From Pseudomonadota bacterium (GTDB taxonomy: Bacteria > Pseudomonadota > Gammaproteobacteria > Burkholderiales > Chitinibacteraceae), in assembly GCA_026399755.1 (NCBI GenBank), contig JAPLQI010000074.1:33751-97750 (forward strand): a DNA stretch of 64,000 nucleotides, given 5' to 3'. The translations under genes were made by a program, and so were the position numbers. Below the pieces are notes generated by a model. The model was given only the letters and a program-made list of their open reading frames with translations, was not told where the DNA came from and ran no database searches. Shown one piece after another: positions 1 through 8,925 of the stretch; position 1 is the first letter of the stretch; each line of letters starts with the position of its first letter.

Positions 1-133
1 AATCTGTTTGCTCTGTTATTGCGAAAAAAATAGGCACGCTGTTTTATTTTGACTATGGTTATACTTATAATTGTTGCGTTTATTTGATTTTAAACTGTTT
101 TTTTGCATAATTTTACCGATGGAAGTACGGAAC

Positions 134-1759
134 ATGAAACTAAGAACTCGGATCTGGATTATTGTGATTGCCGCACTTTTGGGTATTATCATTGTGGGCG
201 TTGGCAGTTTATTCCAGCTGCGTCAAAGCATGATGCAGGAGCGCCGTGCGCAAATTATTCAGCTGCTGGATTTAGCGAAAGCGCAATTGACGCATTTTCA
301 GGAGCTAGAAGCCAGTGGCAAGCTGAGCCGTGAAGAGGCTCAAAGCCGCGCTAAAGAGGCATTGGCTGCGCAAAGAGCGGGCAGCACTTATTTCTTTATT
401 CGCAGCATGACGGATGATACTTTTGTCTATCATATTGACCCTAAGCGTATGGGTAAGCCTGATCCGGGGGCAAAATCGCCGGATGGCAGAACTGCAGTTC
501 AGGTGATTCGTGATGGCCTAGCTGAAAGTAAAGACGGTAAAGCGTTTGCTTTAACTTATGTTGCACGGCCAGGAAGCGAGGATAAAGCGGTATATCCAAA
601 ACTAAATGGTGTTATTCAATTTGAGCCTTGGGGCTGGATTCCTGGTACTGGCTTTTATCTGGATGATATTGACCGCCTATTTTGGAATAGCGCATTAGAA
701 ATGCTGGTGGCAGGCTTGGTGATCCTTGCCGTGATGGGGATGCTGGCATTGGGTACGATGCGCAGTATTTTAGGGCAGTTAGGTGGGGAGCCCCAAGATG
801 CGGCGGATATTGCACAGGCGATAGCGAATGGCGATTTATCCAAGCAAATTGAAACGCAGGCTGGTAGTGATAGTTTAATGGGCTCGATGCGCTCTATGCA
901 GCAGGGATTACACGGCATGGTTCAGCGCTTTAATCAGGCGTCGTCGACTTTGGCCCATGCGTCTCAGCAACTGAATAAAGAGACAGAGCAAATCAGCCGA
1001 GGCAGTCAGATGACTTCGGAGGCAACGTCTTCCACAGCCGCGGCAATTGAAGAAATGACAGTCAGTATTAGCCATATTTCATCTAGTGCTAGAGAAACAG
1101 AGGTTAATTCTCAGCACGCTGCAGAGCTAGCCACTGAAGGTGAAAAAATGGCGCAGCATGCAGCAGACGAAATTCGCCGTGTTTCTGGTGATATTGGCTC
1201 TGCAGCCGGTTTGATCCGAGGCTTGGTTGAGCGCTCTCGCGAAATTGACAGCATGAGTGCGGTGATTAAAGAAATTGCCGATCAAACTAATTTACTGGCC
1301 CTAAATGCTGCCATTGAGGCCGCACGAGCTGGCGAGCAGGGTAGGGGGTTTGCTGTTGTGGCAGATGAGGTACGCAAACTAGCAGAGCGTACCAGCGGTG
1401 CCACACAAGACATTACCCGCACGATTCGTGCTGTTCAGGAGGATACGGATATTGCAGCGGGTTCAATGGACGGTGTGCAAACGCAGGTTGCACTAGGTGT
1501 TGATCTAGTAGAAAAAGCGGCTGCGGCCTTGCGTGAGATCAATAGCGTTACCCGCGCCACTTTAGATAAAATCCGTGATGTGGCCAATGCAACTCAGGAA
1601 CAAAGCCAAGTAAGCAATAGCATTGCTGGCAATGTGGAGCGGATTGCTCAGATGGTGGAAGAATCCGATGCCTCTGTGCAAGCGGCCCATGAGCAGGTGC
1701 GTAGCCTTGACGAGCTGGCCAGCGAGCTAAATCAAGCTGCGGCAAAATTTAGGTTGTAG
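134..1759 (+). CDS. Methyl-accepting chemotaxis protein with single Cache sensor
   Basis: A membrane chemoreceptor that would sense a small ligand in the periplasm and control CheA. From the ATG at 134 it is 541 residues: TM1 about 6-28, a periplasmic single-Cache region about 30-185 (with a Y-F-F-I-R and a [10 protein letters not shown] stretch typical of sCache_2), TM2 about 187-210, a HAMP-like linker, then a full signalling domain whose hairpin tip contains '[20 protein letters not shown]' near residues 387-406. The start at 134 is preferred over the in-frame ATGs at 71 and 119 because GGAAG lies 9 bases upstream and it puts the signal anchor at the N-terminus. No CheR-binding pentapeptide is visible at the C-terminus. 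A strong terminator follows. The ligand cannot be told from sequence. Confidence 0.93.
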   Translation: MKLRTRIWIIVIAALLGIIIVGVGSLFQLRQSMMQERRAQIIQLLDLAKAQLTHFQELEASGKLSREEAQSRAKEALAAQRAGSTYFFIRSMTDDTFVYHIDPKRMGKPDPGAKSPDGRTAVQVIRDGLAESKDGKAFALTYVARPGSEDKAVYPKLNGVIQFEPWGWIPGTGFYLDDIDRLFWNSALEMLVAGLVILAVMGMLALGTMRSILGQLGGEPQDAADIAQAIANGDLSKQIETQAGSDSLMGSMRSMQQGLHGMVQRFNQASSTLAHASQQLNKETEQISRGSQMTSEATSSTAAAIEEMTVSISHISSSARETEVNSQHAAELATEGEKMAQHAADEIRRVSGDIGSAAGLIRGLVERSREIDSMSAVIKEIADQTNLLALNAAIEAARAGEQGRGFAVVADEVRKLAERTSGATQDITRTIRAVQEDTDIAAGSMDGVQTQVALGVDLVEKAAAALREINSVTRATLDKIRDVANATQEQSQVSNSIAGNVERIAQMVEESDASVQAAHEQVRSLDELASELNQAAAKFRL

Positions 1760-1818
1760 GTTTGCTGCTTTGGTAATCCCCCCACAAAACAGCTTTTGAA
1801 AGCCATTTTCACGACATA

Positions 1819-1853
1819 AAAAAATGCCCCTTGTTTTGCAAGGGGCATTTTTG
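1819..1853 (+). terminator. Rho-independent terminator after the chemoreceptor
   Basis: Perfect 14-bp stem (AAAAATGCCCCTTG / CAAGGGGCATTTTT) with a five-base loop and a T run. Because both arms carry A or T tracts it could also stop transcription from the glmS side. Confidence 0.9.
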
Positions 1854-1864
1854 CTGGATTCTAT

Positions 1865-1919
1865 TTCACGACTATATTAGACAATTCACGACTTTAATTG
1901 CCAAGTTACGACTTTAATA
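1865..1919. repeat. Three near-direct repeats at exact 20-bp spacing
   Basis: TTCACGACT(A/T)TA-type units begin at 1865, 1885 and 1905 (the third reads GTTACGACTTTA). A further TTCACGAC is at 1808 and one on the minus strand at 4052-4060. Function unknown; the unit is too short to exclude chance. Confidence 0.5.
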
Positions 1920-1952
1920 GGTCGGAATAAAAAAATTAACTAACTATCCCCC

Positions 1953-3770
1953 TTACTCCACCGTAACGCTCTTCGCCAAATTCCTCGGCTTATCCACATC
2001 TGTCCCGCGTGCCAGTGCTGTGTGATAGGCCAGCAGTTGTAAGGGTACGGTGTGCAGGATGGGGGAGAGTAGGCCGTAGTGTTCGGGTAGGCGGATGACG
2101 TGGACGCCTTCGCTGGCGGTGATGCGAGAATCGGCGTCGGCAAATACATACAGCTCGCCGCCGCGGGCGCGTACTTCTTGCATATTGGATTTTAGTTTTT
2201 CGATCAGGGTGTCGTTAGGGGCCACGGTAACCACGGGCATTTCTTTGGTCACCAGCGCCAGCGGGCCGTGTTTTAGCTCGCCTGCGGGGTAGGCTTCGGC
2301 GTGGATATAGGAAATTTCTTTTAGCTTAAGCGCGCCTTCTAGGGCAATAGGGTAGTGCAGACCACGGCCTAGGAAGAGGGCGTTTTCTTTTACTGCAAAT
2401 TGCTCGGCCCAAGCAATGATTTGTGGCTCTAGTGCCAGCACGGCGCTGATGGCAACCGGCAAGTGGCGCATGGCTTTGATGTGCTCGGCTTCTTGCTCGT
2501 CGCTGAGTCTGCCTTTGATTTGCGCTAAAGACAGTGCCAGTAAGAATAGCGCGGCCAATTGGGTGGTAAAAGCTTTGGTGGAGGCCACGCCGACTTCTAC
2601 CCCTGCATGGGTGATATAGGCCAGCACGCATTCGCGCACCATGGCGCTGGTCGCCACATTGCAGATGGTCAGCGTGTGCAGCATGCCTAGGCTACGGGCG
2701 TGTTTGAGCGCGGCAAGGGTGTCGGCGGTTTCGCCGCTTTGGCTGATGGTAACGACCAAGCTTTTAGGATTAGGCACGCTATCGCGATAGCGGTATTCGC
2801 TGGCGATTTCTACATTCACCGTAATTTTGGCGATGGATTCAATCCAGTATTTTGCGGTGAGACCCGCGTAGTAGCTGGTGCCGCAGGCCAGAATCAGTAC
2901 CGAATCAATGTCTTTAAAAATGCCGTAGGCTTTGTCGCCAAATAACTCGGGCATGATATTGGTGACATTTTCTAAGGTGTCGGCAATGGCGCGTGGCTGC
3001 TCAAAAATCTCTTTTTGCATGTAATGGCGGTAAGGGCCCAGCTCGGCGCCGCCGCTATGGGCGTGAACGGTGCGAATCTCGCGCTGCACCGATGTGCCTT
3101 GGCTGTCTACAATCCAACATTTTTGTAATTGCAGATCAACTACATCGCCTTCTTCCAGATAAATAATCTGGTCGGTGGTGCCTGATAAAGCCATCGCATC
3201 AGAGGCAATAAAGTTTTCGCCTTTACCCACGCCCACAATCAGGGGTGAACCTAAACGTGCGCCCACGACGCGGTGCGGCTCGTCGCGGCAGAATACGGCG
3301 ATGGCAAAAGCGCCAGTTAAGCGTTTGACCGCTTGCTGTACGGTTTCAAATAAATCGCCTTGATAAAGATGATCAATCAGATGCGCGATCACTTCAGTAT
3401 CAGTTTGGCTTTCAAACACATAGCCTGCGGCGGTTAGCTCGGCGCGCAGCTCTTCATGGTTTTCGATAATGCCGTTGTGTACCAGCGCAATCCGCTCACG
3501 CGAGAAATGCGGGTGAGCGTTGGCGGAAGAAGGCACGCCGTGGGTGGCCCAACGGGTGTGGGCAATGCCGGTAAAGCCTGCTAAACCAGTTTGATCGATT
3601 TGCGCTTGCAGCTCGGTCACGCGTGAGGTGCTGCGCGAGCGTTGCAGCTTGCCATCCACATGTAAGGCCACGCCGCAGGAATCGTAGCCACGGTATTCAA
3701 GCCGTTTAAGCCCTTCTAGCAAAATAGGGGTGATATTACGCTGGGCAACTGCACCGACAATACCGCACAT
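1953..3770 (-). CDS. glmS: Glutamine--fructose-6-phosphate aminotransferase (isomerising)
   Basis: Makes glucosamine-6-phosphate from fructose-6-phosphate and glutamine, the first step to UDP-GlcNAc for peptidoglycan and LPS. The 605 residues match the usual 600-610. Met1-Cys2-Gly-Ile gives the N-terminal nucleophile Cys after Met removal; the glutaminase domain spans about 1-215, followed by two SIS sugar-isomerase domains (about 285-415 and 455-595), with 'GTSYYAG' and 'SQSGETADT' visible in the first. The C-terminus [11 protein letters not shown] is the conserved family end that shapes the ammonia channel. No GlmU lies next to it, and no glmS ribozyme is visible upstream, as expected outside Firmicutes. 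Confidence 0.97.
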   Translation of the reverse strand: MCGIVGAVAQRNITPILLEGLKRLEYRGYDSCGVALHVDGKLQRSRSTSRVTELQAQIDQTGLAGFTGIAHTRWATHGVPSSANAHPHFSRERIALVHNGIIENHEELRAELTAAGYVFESQTDTEVIAHLIDHLYQGDLFETVQQAVKRLTGAFAIAVFCRDEPHRVVGARLGSPLIVGVGKGENFIASDAMALSGTTDQIIYLEEGDVVDLQLQKCWIVDSQGTSVQREIRTVHAHSGGAELGPYRHYMQKEIFEQPRAIADTLENVTNIMPELFGDKAYGIFKDIDSVLILACGTSYYAGLTAKYWIESIAKITVNVEIASEYRYRDSVPNPKSLVVTISQSGETADTLAALKHARSLGMLHTLTICNVATSAMVRECVLAYITHAGVEVGVASTKAFTTQLAALFLLALSLAQIKGRLSDEQEAEHIKAMRHLPVAISAVLALEPQIIAWAEQFAVKENALFLGRGLHYPIALEGALKLKEISYIHAEAYPAGELKHGPLALVTKEMPVVTVAPNDTLIEKLKSNMQEVRARGGELYVFADADSRITASEGVHVIRLPEHYGLLSPILHTVPLQLLAYHTALARGTDVDKPRNLAKSVTVE

Positions 3771-3811
3771 AGAAACCTCGGGAGATAAGATAAATAGAAA
3801 GGTTGTAAATC

Positions 3812-4016
3812 ATGTAGGGCGGGGAAACCCAATCCAATCAACTTCAGCGAAACGTTACTTGTAGGGCGGGAGCAACCCGCGAGCAATGCTTAAAAATACG
3901 CGGGTTTCACCCGCCCTACGATGATTCAATGTTTGTAGTAGTTGTTAGGGTTGGAGTAAAACCCGCCATGTTTAAGAATGATGATCTCAAAACGGCGGGT
4001 TTCACCCGCCCTACGA
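3812..4016. repeat. Rep-A cluster (GTAGGGCGGG inverted repeats) upstream of glmS
   Basis: This fills most of the 384-bp gap before glmS. A half copy is at 3814-3831. A full inverted repeat runs 3861-3919 (GTAGGGCGGG...CCCGCCCTAC around CGCGGGT arms). A second spans about 3945-4014 with its left arm decayed (GTTAGGGTTGG). The loop of the first copy, GAGCAATGCTTAAAAATACG, recurs near 30090 and, decayed, near 24470, so the element is more than its stem. The remaining AT-rich 4020-4154 probably holds the promoter of the Lrp-type gene. Confidence 0.8.
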
Positions 4017-4154
4017 AAGAAATGACTGCAATCTCCTCATCCTAAAGTAGTTGTCGTGAATATATCGTTCAAAATTTAATGTATTATGAAATAAATAGAT
4101 ATCCATCTATTTGCATGAATTTTTATTTCATATTTACAATAATTGTGAATTTAT

Positions 4155-4625
4155 ATGACATCAATCACGGTATTAGATGAGCTGGATAAGCGCATCTTGC
4201 AACAATTACAGCAAGATTCCTCATTAAGTAATCAAGACTTGGCCGCCAAGGTACACGCCTCGCCGCCCACTTGCTTGCGCCGCGTAAAGCGATTAATGGA
4301 TACGGGCGTGATTGCCAAGCAAGTGGCGATTTTAGCGCCAGAAAAAGTCGGCGCAGGCTTAACCGCCATCGTTGAAATTACGCTGGATGTGCAAACATCA
4401 GAAAAGATGCAGGAGTTTGAGCAGCTTGCCGCTGCCGAAAAAACCGTGCAGCAATGCTATCGCGTTTCGCCAGGGCCAGATTTTGTGCTGATTATTCAGG
4501 TGGCGGATATGACCGCCTACCACCAGCTAGCCCACCGCCTGTTTGCCACCCAATCGAATATCCGTAATGTAAGAAGCTTTTTTTCGATGTTTAGAAGCAA
4601 GTTTGAGACGTACTTGGCTTTGTGA
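4155..4625 (+). CDS. Lrp/AsnC-family transcriptional regulator
   Basis: A 156-residue regulator with an N-terminal winged helix-turn-helix (about 8-58: 'LDELDKRILQQLQQDSSLSN' then the recognition helix region 'HASPPTCLRRVKRLMDTGVI') and a C-terminal RAM/AsnC ligand-binding beta-alpha fold (about 70-150), the usual layout and length of the Lrp family. These proteins assemble as octamers or hexadecamers and respond to amino acids. It is divergent from glmS across the Rep-A cluster. No target gene is adjacent: downstream is a repeat-filled gap and then genes on the other strand. No clear Shine-Dalgarno is seen; the start is chosen because it leaves the standard N-terminus. Confidence 0.9.
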   Translation: MTSITVLDELDKRILQQLQQDSSLSNQDLAAKVHASPPTCLRRVKRLMDTGVIAKQVAILAPEKVGAGLTAIVEITLDVQTSEKMQEFEQLAAAEKTVQQCYRVSPGPDFVLIIQVADMTAYHQLAHRLFATQSNIRNVRSFFSMFRSKFETYLAL

Positions 4626-4658
4626 GGTTGCGGAATCAACCTTTTAAAGCAAAAAGAT

Positions 4659-4766
4659 CTGTAGACACAGAGCTAAAAAGAGCACACGGAGAACACAGTG
4701 AAAAATAGAGCTATTTTAGGGGGTTCTCTGTGTACTCTGTGTGCTTACTGATCTCTGTGTCTACAG
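4659..4766. repeat. Rep-B inverted repeat (CTGTAGACACAGAG type)
   Basis: Terminal arms CTGTAGACACAGAG (4659-4672) and CTCTGTGTCTACAG (about 4752-4766) are near-perfect inverted repeats. Inner AACACAGTG / CTCTGTGT segments also pair. One of about ten copies in the window. Confidence 0.85.
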
Positions 4767-4999
4767 GTTTAAGGTTTCTTTTGGGGGAGTGCTAGCCGCT
4801 TGAATCAGCCATTCCTCAACAATGGTCACAGGCGCAGCAGCAGGTTTCAGTGCCGAGCGTATAAGGTGATAGGCCAGCCCTTCGACGATCGGTTTTTTAG
4901 AGTGAAAAGCACATGTTTGTGCTTGTAGTTGGAATTCATGAAGCCTTGCTCAGGCCGCCCAGGCAAGGCCATAAAAAATCGAAAAGGAAGTGTTTTTTA
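4767..4999 (-). other. Gap with a decayed or unrecognised minus-strand reading frame
   Basis: Reading the minus strand from about 4990 to 4766 gives an open frame interrupted by one TGA near 4950; after it about 60 codons run without stop (for example 'KKPIVEGLAYHLIRSALKPA') and end inside the Rep-B arm. The frame looks protein-like but has no good start codon and I cannot place it in a family. It may be the 3' remnant of a lost gene. Low confidence. Confidence 0.25.
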
Positions 5000-5001
5000 C
5001 A

Positions 5002-5058
5002 GGAGTGGCTTTAGCTGCGGCAGCACGGTGGATAAGGTTTTGCAGCTAAAGCCATTCC
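5002..5058. repeat. Rep-D inverted repeat (GGAGTGGCTTTAGCTGC)
   Basis: Arms GGAGTGGCTTTAGCTGC (5002-5018) and GCAGCTAAAGCCATTCC (5042-5058) pair at 16 of 17 positions. The motif resembles the GTAGGAGCGGCTTTAGYCGCG extragenic repeats of gammaproteobacteria and matches a second copy at 44530-44597. Confidence 0.75.
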
Positions 5059-5110
5059 AGCAGAATGGGCTCTTAAGCGGAGAGGATTAAATGGCAAGGT
5101 GGCTTGCTTA

Positions 5111-6061
5111 TTATTCTACGTCGCTTATTTTTGTTTCCTGCTTTGATACTTTTTTAGTTTTTCTAAACTTGCGTATCAATAAAACAATCGCTGCAATCAC
5201 TAGCCATAAAGGCCAGAGTTTCATGAGCTCGATACTGGCATCCAGCCCCCAATACCAGCCTGATTGAATGGCTTTGCCAAGGCGGTAGAAAAAGTTTGGG
5301 CGAGCTTGTTTGATGATGGCTTCGGTGTCGCTGACTTCTGTTTGATTGATTTGGGACGATTGATCTAGAAATAAAGTGATTTTGCTAAATGCCACTTGGT
5401 CGGCAAATTCTTTTTCCAAAATAATGGCATGGTCTCTAGCTTGTTTGCTGCTGTCTTGTGCATCAATCGCGATGGCTTTTTCTTCCGCATTGCCACTTCC
5501 TTTGGCGGCGTTACCCATTTGGCTTTGCGTTTCTTGATTGCGGCGGATGCCTAGTCTTTGTTTGAGTAATTCAAATTGTGCATCTTGGGCAAGGAAAGTT
5601 CGTTCATTTAAAAAAATGATTTGGCTAGCCATTTGGCGTAGAAAGTCTTGGGTTTTCTCGCTGGGCACTCGAATAATCAGTGCGCCTGTTACCGCGTATT
5701 CGGTGAGTTTCAGTTTTTTATTATCGCCAATAGGCTCAAAGTGAATTTGGGCGATTTCTGATTTAATTGCGTTTTTCTCAACAAAGCCACCCAGCTGGGC
5801 GGCGATATCTTCAATAGCCAGTGCAGATTTATAAACATCTTTCACTTGAAATTTAGCGTCGGCGGTGCGGATAAATTGGCGGGTACTATCGCTATAGGTG
5901 TTGGCACTGGAGCTAAGTTGCTCTTTGCTGCTGACTGGTACGGAATCCGCAGCTGCTTCGGCGGTGCTACTTGCGTTGGGCATTTCGCCCATTTCTTCTT
6001 TTTTTCCGCAGGCACTGAGCAGGACTATAGCAAGGCATAGAAATAGCGTTTTGATCTGCAA
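5111..6061 (-). CDS. DUF4349-domain lipoprotein
   Basis: A predicted envelope lipoprotein of 316 residues and unknown function. The N-terminus is a lipoprotein signal with lipobox L-S-A-C (Cys18). Residues about 60-250 match the DUF4349 pattern as I remember it: 'RQFIRTADAKFQVKDV', then a helical coiled middle, then 'FSKITLFLDQ'. A single C-terminal membrane segment (about 283-300) is followed by a basic tail (RKFRKTKK), so the bulk should face the periplasm. The start codon is TTG (6059-6061): AGGAAA lies upstream and no in-frame ATG would keep the signal peptide. It is probably transcribed alone. Confidence 0.8.
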   Translation of the reverse strand: MQIKTLFLCLAIVLLSACGKKEEMGEMPNASSTAEAAADSVPVSSKEQLSSSANTYSDSTRQFIRTADAKFQVKDVYKSALAIEDIAAQLGGFVEKNAIKSEIAQIHFEPIGDNKKLKLTEYAVTGALIIRVPSEKTQDFLRQMASQIIFLNERTFLAQDAQFELLKQRLGIRRNQETQSQMGNAAKGSGNAEEKAIAIDAQDSSKQARDHAIILEKEFADQVAFSKITLFLDQSSQINQTEVSDTEAIIKQARPNFFYRLGKAIQSGWYWGLDASIELMKLWPLWLVIAAIVLLIRKFRKTKKVSKQETKISDVE

Positions 6062-6225
6062 GGCTAGATTTCCTAATGGTTTTACGATTGTTTCGGCAGG
6101 CTGACGCGTAGCATACAGATGGATATATTTATTGGGCAGAAAAGAAACCGGCCGTGGTTTTTATGTGCCGTTTATCAAAAGAAGATAATGGCGAGTAGCG
6201 ATTTTTAAGGAGAAATGGGGCTTGT

Positions 6226-6268
6226 GGTAAGGGTGTTTGCAGCTGAAGCATATGCAAACGCCCTTACC
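6226..6268 (-). terminator. Long hairpin downstream of the M48 protease gene
   Basis: Arms GGTAAGGGTGTTTGCA and TGCAAACGCCCTTACC pair over 16 bp with one mismatch around an 11-base loop. There is no U tract, so it may be a stabilising 3' hairpin rather than a classical terminator. Confidence 0.55.
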
Positions 6269-6286
6269 ATTTCATACGTTTAGCGC

Positions 6287-7042
6287 TTATTTGCCGCTAG
6301 CAATGCGGTTTTGAATGTTTTGAGCGCGATCAGCAGATGCCGGGTGCGAGCTCAACATGCTGTGTTCGCCGCCACCTAGTTTTTCCAGCTTTTGGAATGC
6401 CGTAGCTAAGGCTTCACGGTTTAATTTTTTCTGTGTTAACACATCAAAAGAGAAATTATCTGCATCTGATTCTTGCGATTGCGAGAATTGAGCATTGATC
6501 AGGCCTTCAGTAAATTCACCTAAATCAGAGCCATTAAGCTGAGCCACGGTAGCATTGCCAGATGAGCCTGCTGCGGTGCGGGCTGCGGCAACAGCGTAGG
6601 CTGTTTGCATGGCTTTTTTAGAGTGGCCCAGTGCCACATGGCCCATTTCGTGGCCCACTACGCCGATTACTTCATCGTCTGTCATCAGATCCATCAGGCC
6701 GCTGTATACGCGGATGCAGCCATTGGCCATCGCCCATGCGTTTACTTCACTGGTTAAATACACTTTGTAATTAACAGCTTGTCCGTTGATATCCGTGCCT
6801 AGTTTTTTGGCAATAGCATCCATGCGTTTGCTGTATTTATTTTTAGCCGGTGCAATTTTTGATTCAGAATCGCTTTGTACGCAAGCTTGGTTGGCCAGCG
6901 ATTTAACATCGGAATCCGACAGCGTAGCGGCTTGGAATGCTTGGCTACCGGCCTTGATCAGGCCGCCAATATCAAATGCAGAGGCAGCAGGGGCTAATAA
7001 ACAGGTAAACAGGCCGGTGAGGGCGATAGCGCGCAATTTCAT
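6287..7042 (-). CDS. Secreted M48-family zinc metalloprotease (LoiP/BepA-like)
   Basis: A periplasmic zinc protease, probably for quality control of envelope proteins. Of 251 residues, 1-22 form a Sec signal ending Ala-Ser-Ala. The catalytic motif HEMGH (His131, Glu132, His135) sits in 'VVGHEMGHVALGH', and the third zinc ligand is Glu191 in 'QESDADNFSFDVL', the usual M48 E-x-D-A-D segment. Length and layout resemble E. coli LoiP (YggG). No lipobox cysteine is present, so it should be soluble rather than lipid-anchored. It stands alone, with 488 bp upstream free of genes. Confidence 0.9.
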   Translation of the reverse strand: MKLRAIALTGLFTCLLAPAASAFDIGGLIKAGSQAFQAATLSDSDVKSLANQACVQSDSESKIAPAKNKYSKRMDAIAKKLGTDINGQAVNYKVYLTSEVNAWAMANGCIRVYSGLMDLMTDDEVIGVVGHEMGHVALGHSKKAMQTAYAVAAARTAAGSSGNATVAQLNGSDLGEFTEGLINAQFSQSQESDADNFSFDVLTQKKLNREALATAFQKLEKLGGGEHSMLSSHPASADRAQNIQNRIASGK

Positions 7043-7386
7043 ACAATACTTCCTTGGTTAAAATTTAATGCATTGCCCAAAGCAATCGCTTTGCATAGGG
7101 CAAGGATTGATATAGTTCGATCGATCGTGCGGGGGCATTAGGTTTCTGGATACAAGCGCTGCCCTAACGGGCTGGCTGTTGTAAAGCGAAAAACAATGGC
7201 TTGCTAGACTTCACATCACAATCTTGATGGCATAAAGAGTACAAGGGGGCTTTATATCGCTGTAAGCATGTTCTTGTAAATAAATTAAGAACATTACGAT
7301 TATGCTTACAATGAGGCAATATTGTGCGTGAATACATTTCAAATTGCTTTCAGTATTTTTAATGTGTTGATTTTACAAAAGAAAAT
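7043..7386. other. Upstream region of the M48 gene
   Basis: No gene is supported here. The part next to the start should carry the promoter and leader of the M48 gene; a GATCGATCG palindrome occurs around 7119-7127. Otherwise I see nothing specific. Confidence 0.4.
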
Positions 7387-7438
7387 GGGCTCAGCGCTCA
7401 CATTCCCCTATTTTTTTGGGGATGTGAGCGCTGAGCCC
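7387..7438 (-). terminator. Strong 21-bp hairpin after the cyclase/HD operon
   Basis: GGGCTCAGCGCTCACATTCCCC and GGGGATGTGAGCGCTGAGCCC pair almost perfectly (one bulged T) around a short T-rich loop. On the minus strand it is followed by a T-rich ATTTTCTTTT, so it fits a terminator for the operon ending at 7531. Confidence 0.75.
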
Positions 7439-7530
7439 TTCTTGTTGCCGTGTCGCCATTGTTGCCATGTTTTGCCGCAAAACTAGGCCTCGCGTTGCGG
7501 TGAAATACACGTCTGCAGTGCTAAGTGTTT

Positions 7531-8886
7531 TTATTTTTCAGCGAGTTTATGCTGCAAAACCAATAGGTTTTCTCGGCGTGAAATGGCGATATGCATGCAG
7601 GCTTCTATCATCGAGAGCACGAGGTTTCGATTGAGGCCCTTTAGAAAGTTCAGCGGGGATAGGCTTCCTTCAAATAAGTGCTGTGCCTGACGCCATGCTT
7701 GCAATGTGCCCTGATGCCCAAGGCTGCGGTATAGAAAAGCGGTGAGCGGGGAGGCGTTGAGGTCTAAATCGGTTTCTTCTGCGCGGCCACGCTCAAACAC
7801 TTGGAGTAGCTCTGGCCTGATGTCTGCTGCGGTGTTGGCCTTGGGGAGAAAGTCTTCGGCGCGCTCAGGCCTGCCATCACTGCTATGAATATCACCGAGG
7901 AACATCGATACGGGGCAATCGCCGCCAGTTTCAAGTGCAAGTGCTTCAATCAGGGCGATGGAGGTGAGCTTTGCGGCCAAAAAATCACAGGCAAATAGCA
8001 GATTGCCACGTGCCGCCTCGGTCAGTTGCTGGAGTGTTTCGGTCTTGGGCTCGCCTTTGTATTGATGGAAAACGACTTCTGCTTTTAAGCCGTGCAGGAA
8101 TTTTTCCATCCTTAATAAAGCCATACGATAGTCTTGCAGGGTGTAAACGCCGACTGCGTTAAGGGGGGTGTTAGATTCTTCAATAAGCAACCATGTTGAG
8201 GATAAAAATTTCCCCGGATTGGCTTCGGCAAAGCCTGCAACATCGATATTGCTCAGGCTGATGGCGTCTTGCATCACGGTGTCGACATAGCGATCTGTTT
8301 CTTCCTCGCTCAGAGCTGGAAGGAGCTTATTGCTTTGTTGCCGAACGCGGTCTGCGACTAGTTTGGGGCTGTTGCTGGCGTCTCGAAAAGGAATGGTGGC
8401 TTCAATGCAGGCGACGATGGCAATGAGGTGTGGCATGGGCAGATAGGGCTTTAATAGCTTTACGGCAACCACGGCGCTTAAAAATTCGTTCATTCCGCCG
8501 TAGAGCGGCAAGGCTTGATAGGGCTTAAAGTCGAAAATATCGGCACACATGGCAAGCGTGTCGTTATTGATTTCTTGCAGAATAAATCCGCCATTTTCAA
8601 GGTGGCATACTTTACTGAGTAGTGCTGCTGTTTGCTGAGGAAAGCCATTGTCCAGTTGGTAATAGACTAAATCATGAAAGAGTGCGGCCAGCTGGGGCCG
8701 GGCGCTTAAGCCTTCGCACAGCTCGAAGATATGCATGGAAGTGTGATATTTGCGCGTTCTGTTTTCCATGGCTCGATGAATCAGCATCGCTAAATATTCG
8801 ATATCGGGCATCGGTACATCGGCCTCTAGCTGGCTAAAGGCATCGCTGAGAAGTTGGATAAAGCGGTTGATTTTTGCGGTGCTCAT
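7531..8886 (-). CDS. HD-domain protein, predicted metal-dependent phosphohydrolase
   Basis: A 451-residue cytosolic protein. The N-terminal 200 residues look like an HD-superfamily metal phosphohydrolase of the COG4339 kind: His48 and His52 in 'KYHTSMHI', then His71-Asp72 in 'LAALFHDLVYYQ'. The remaining ~250 residues have no motif I recognise; they are mostly helical and lack membrane segments. It starts 39 bp after the CHASE2 cyclase, with GGAG 7 bases before the ATG, so the two are almost certainly co-transcribed. An attractive but unproven idea is that it hydrolyses or responds to the cyclase product. The substrate is unknown. Confidence 0.7.
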   Translation of the reverse strand: MSTAKINRFIQLLSDAFSQLEADVPMPDIEYLAMLIHRAMENRTRKYHTSMHIFELCEGLSARPQLAALFHDLVYYQLDNGFPQQTAALLSKVCHLENGGFILQEINNDTLAMCADIFDFKPYQALPLYGGMNEFLSAVVAVKLLKPYLPMPHLIAIVACIEATIPFRDASNSPKLVADRVRQQSNKLLPALSEEETDRYVDTVMQDAISLSNIDVAGFAEANPGKFLSSTWLLIEESNTPLNAVGVYTLQDYRMALLRMEKFLHGLKAEVVFHQYKGEPKTETLQQLTEAARGNLLFACDFLAAKLTSIALIEALALETGGDCPVSMFLGDIHSSDGRPERAEDFLPKANTAADIRPELLQVFERGRAEETDLDLNASPLTAFLYRSLGHQGTLQAWRQAQHLFEGSLSPLNFLKGLNRNLVLSMIEACMHIAISRRENLLVLQHKLAEK

Positions 8887-8925
8887 CTGAGGCTCCGTTG
8901 ACGTTAGTTTTACTTTTTTACTTTC

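Noticed and set aside
71..133. N-terminal extension of the chemoreceptor from ATG 71
   Set aside because: It places a hydrophobic stretch before the real signal anchor and has no ribosome site; the ATG at 134 has one.
1865..1919. Possible CRISPR array
   Set aside because: Units are 8-12 bp with no separate spacer of 28-36 bp and no cas gene; only three copies.
3771..4154. Possible glmS ribozyme
   Set aside because: The known ribozyme is restricted to Gram-positive-type lineages and no core sequence is seen; the gap is explained by Rep-A.
7387..7438. Possible attachment site or origin, because of a long perfect palindrome
   Set aside because: Position right after an operon end and adjoining T-rich sequence fit a terminator better; no integrase nearby.
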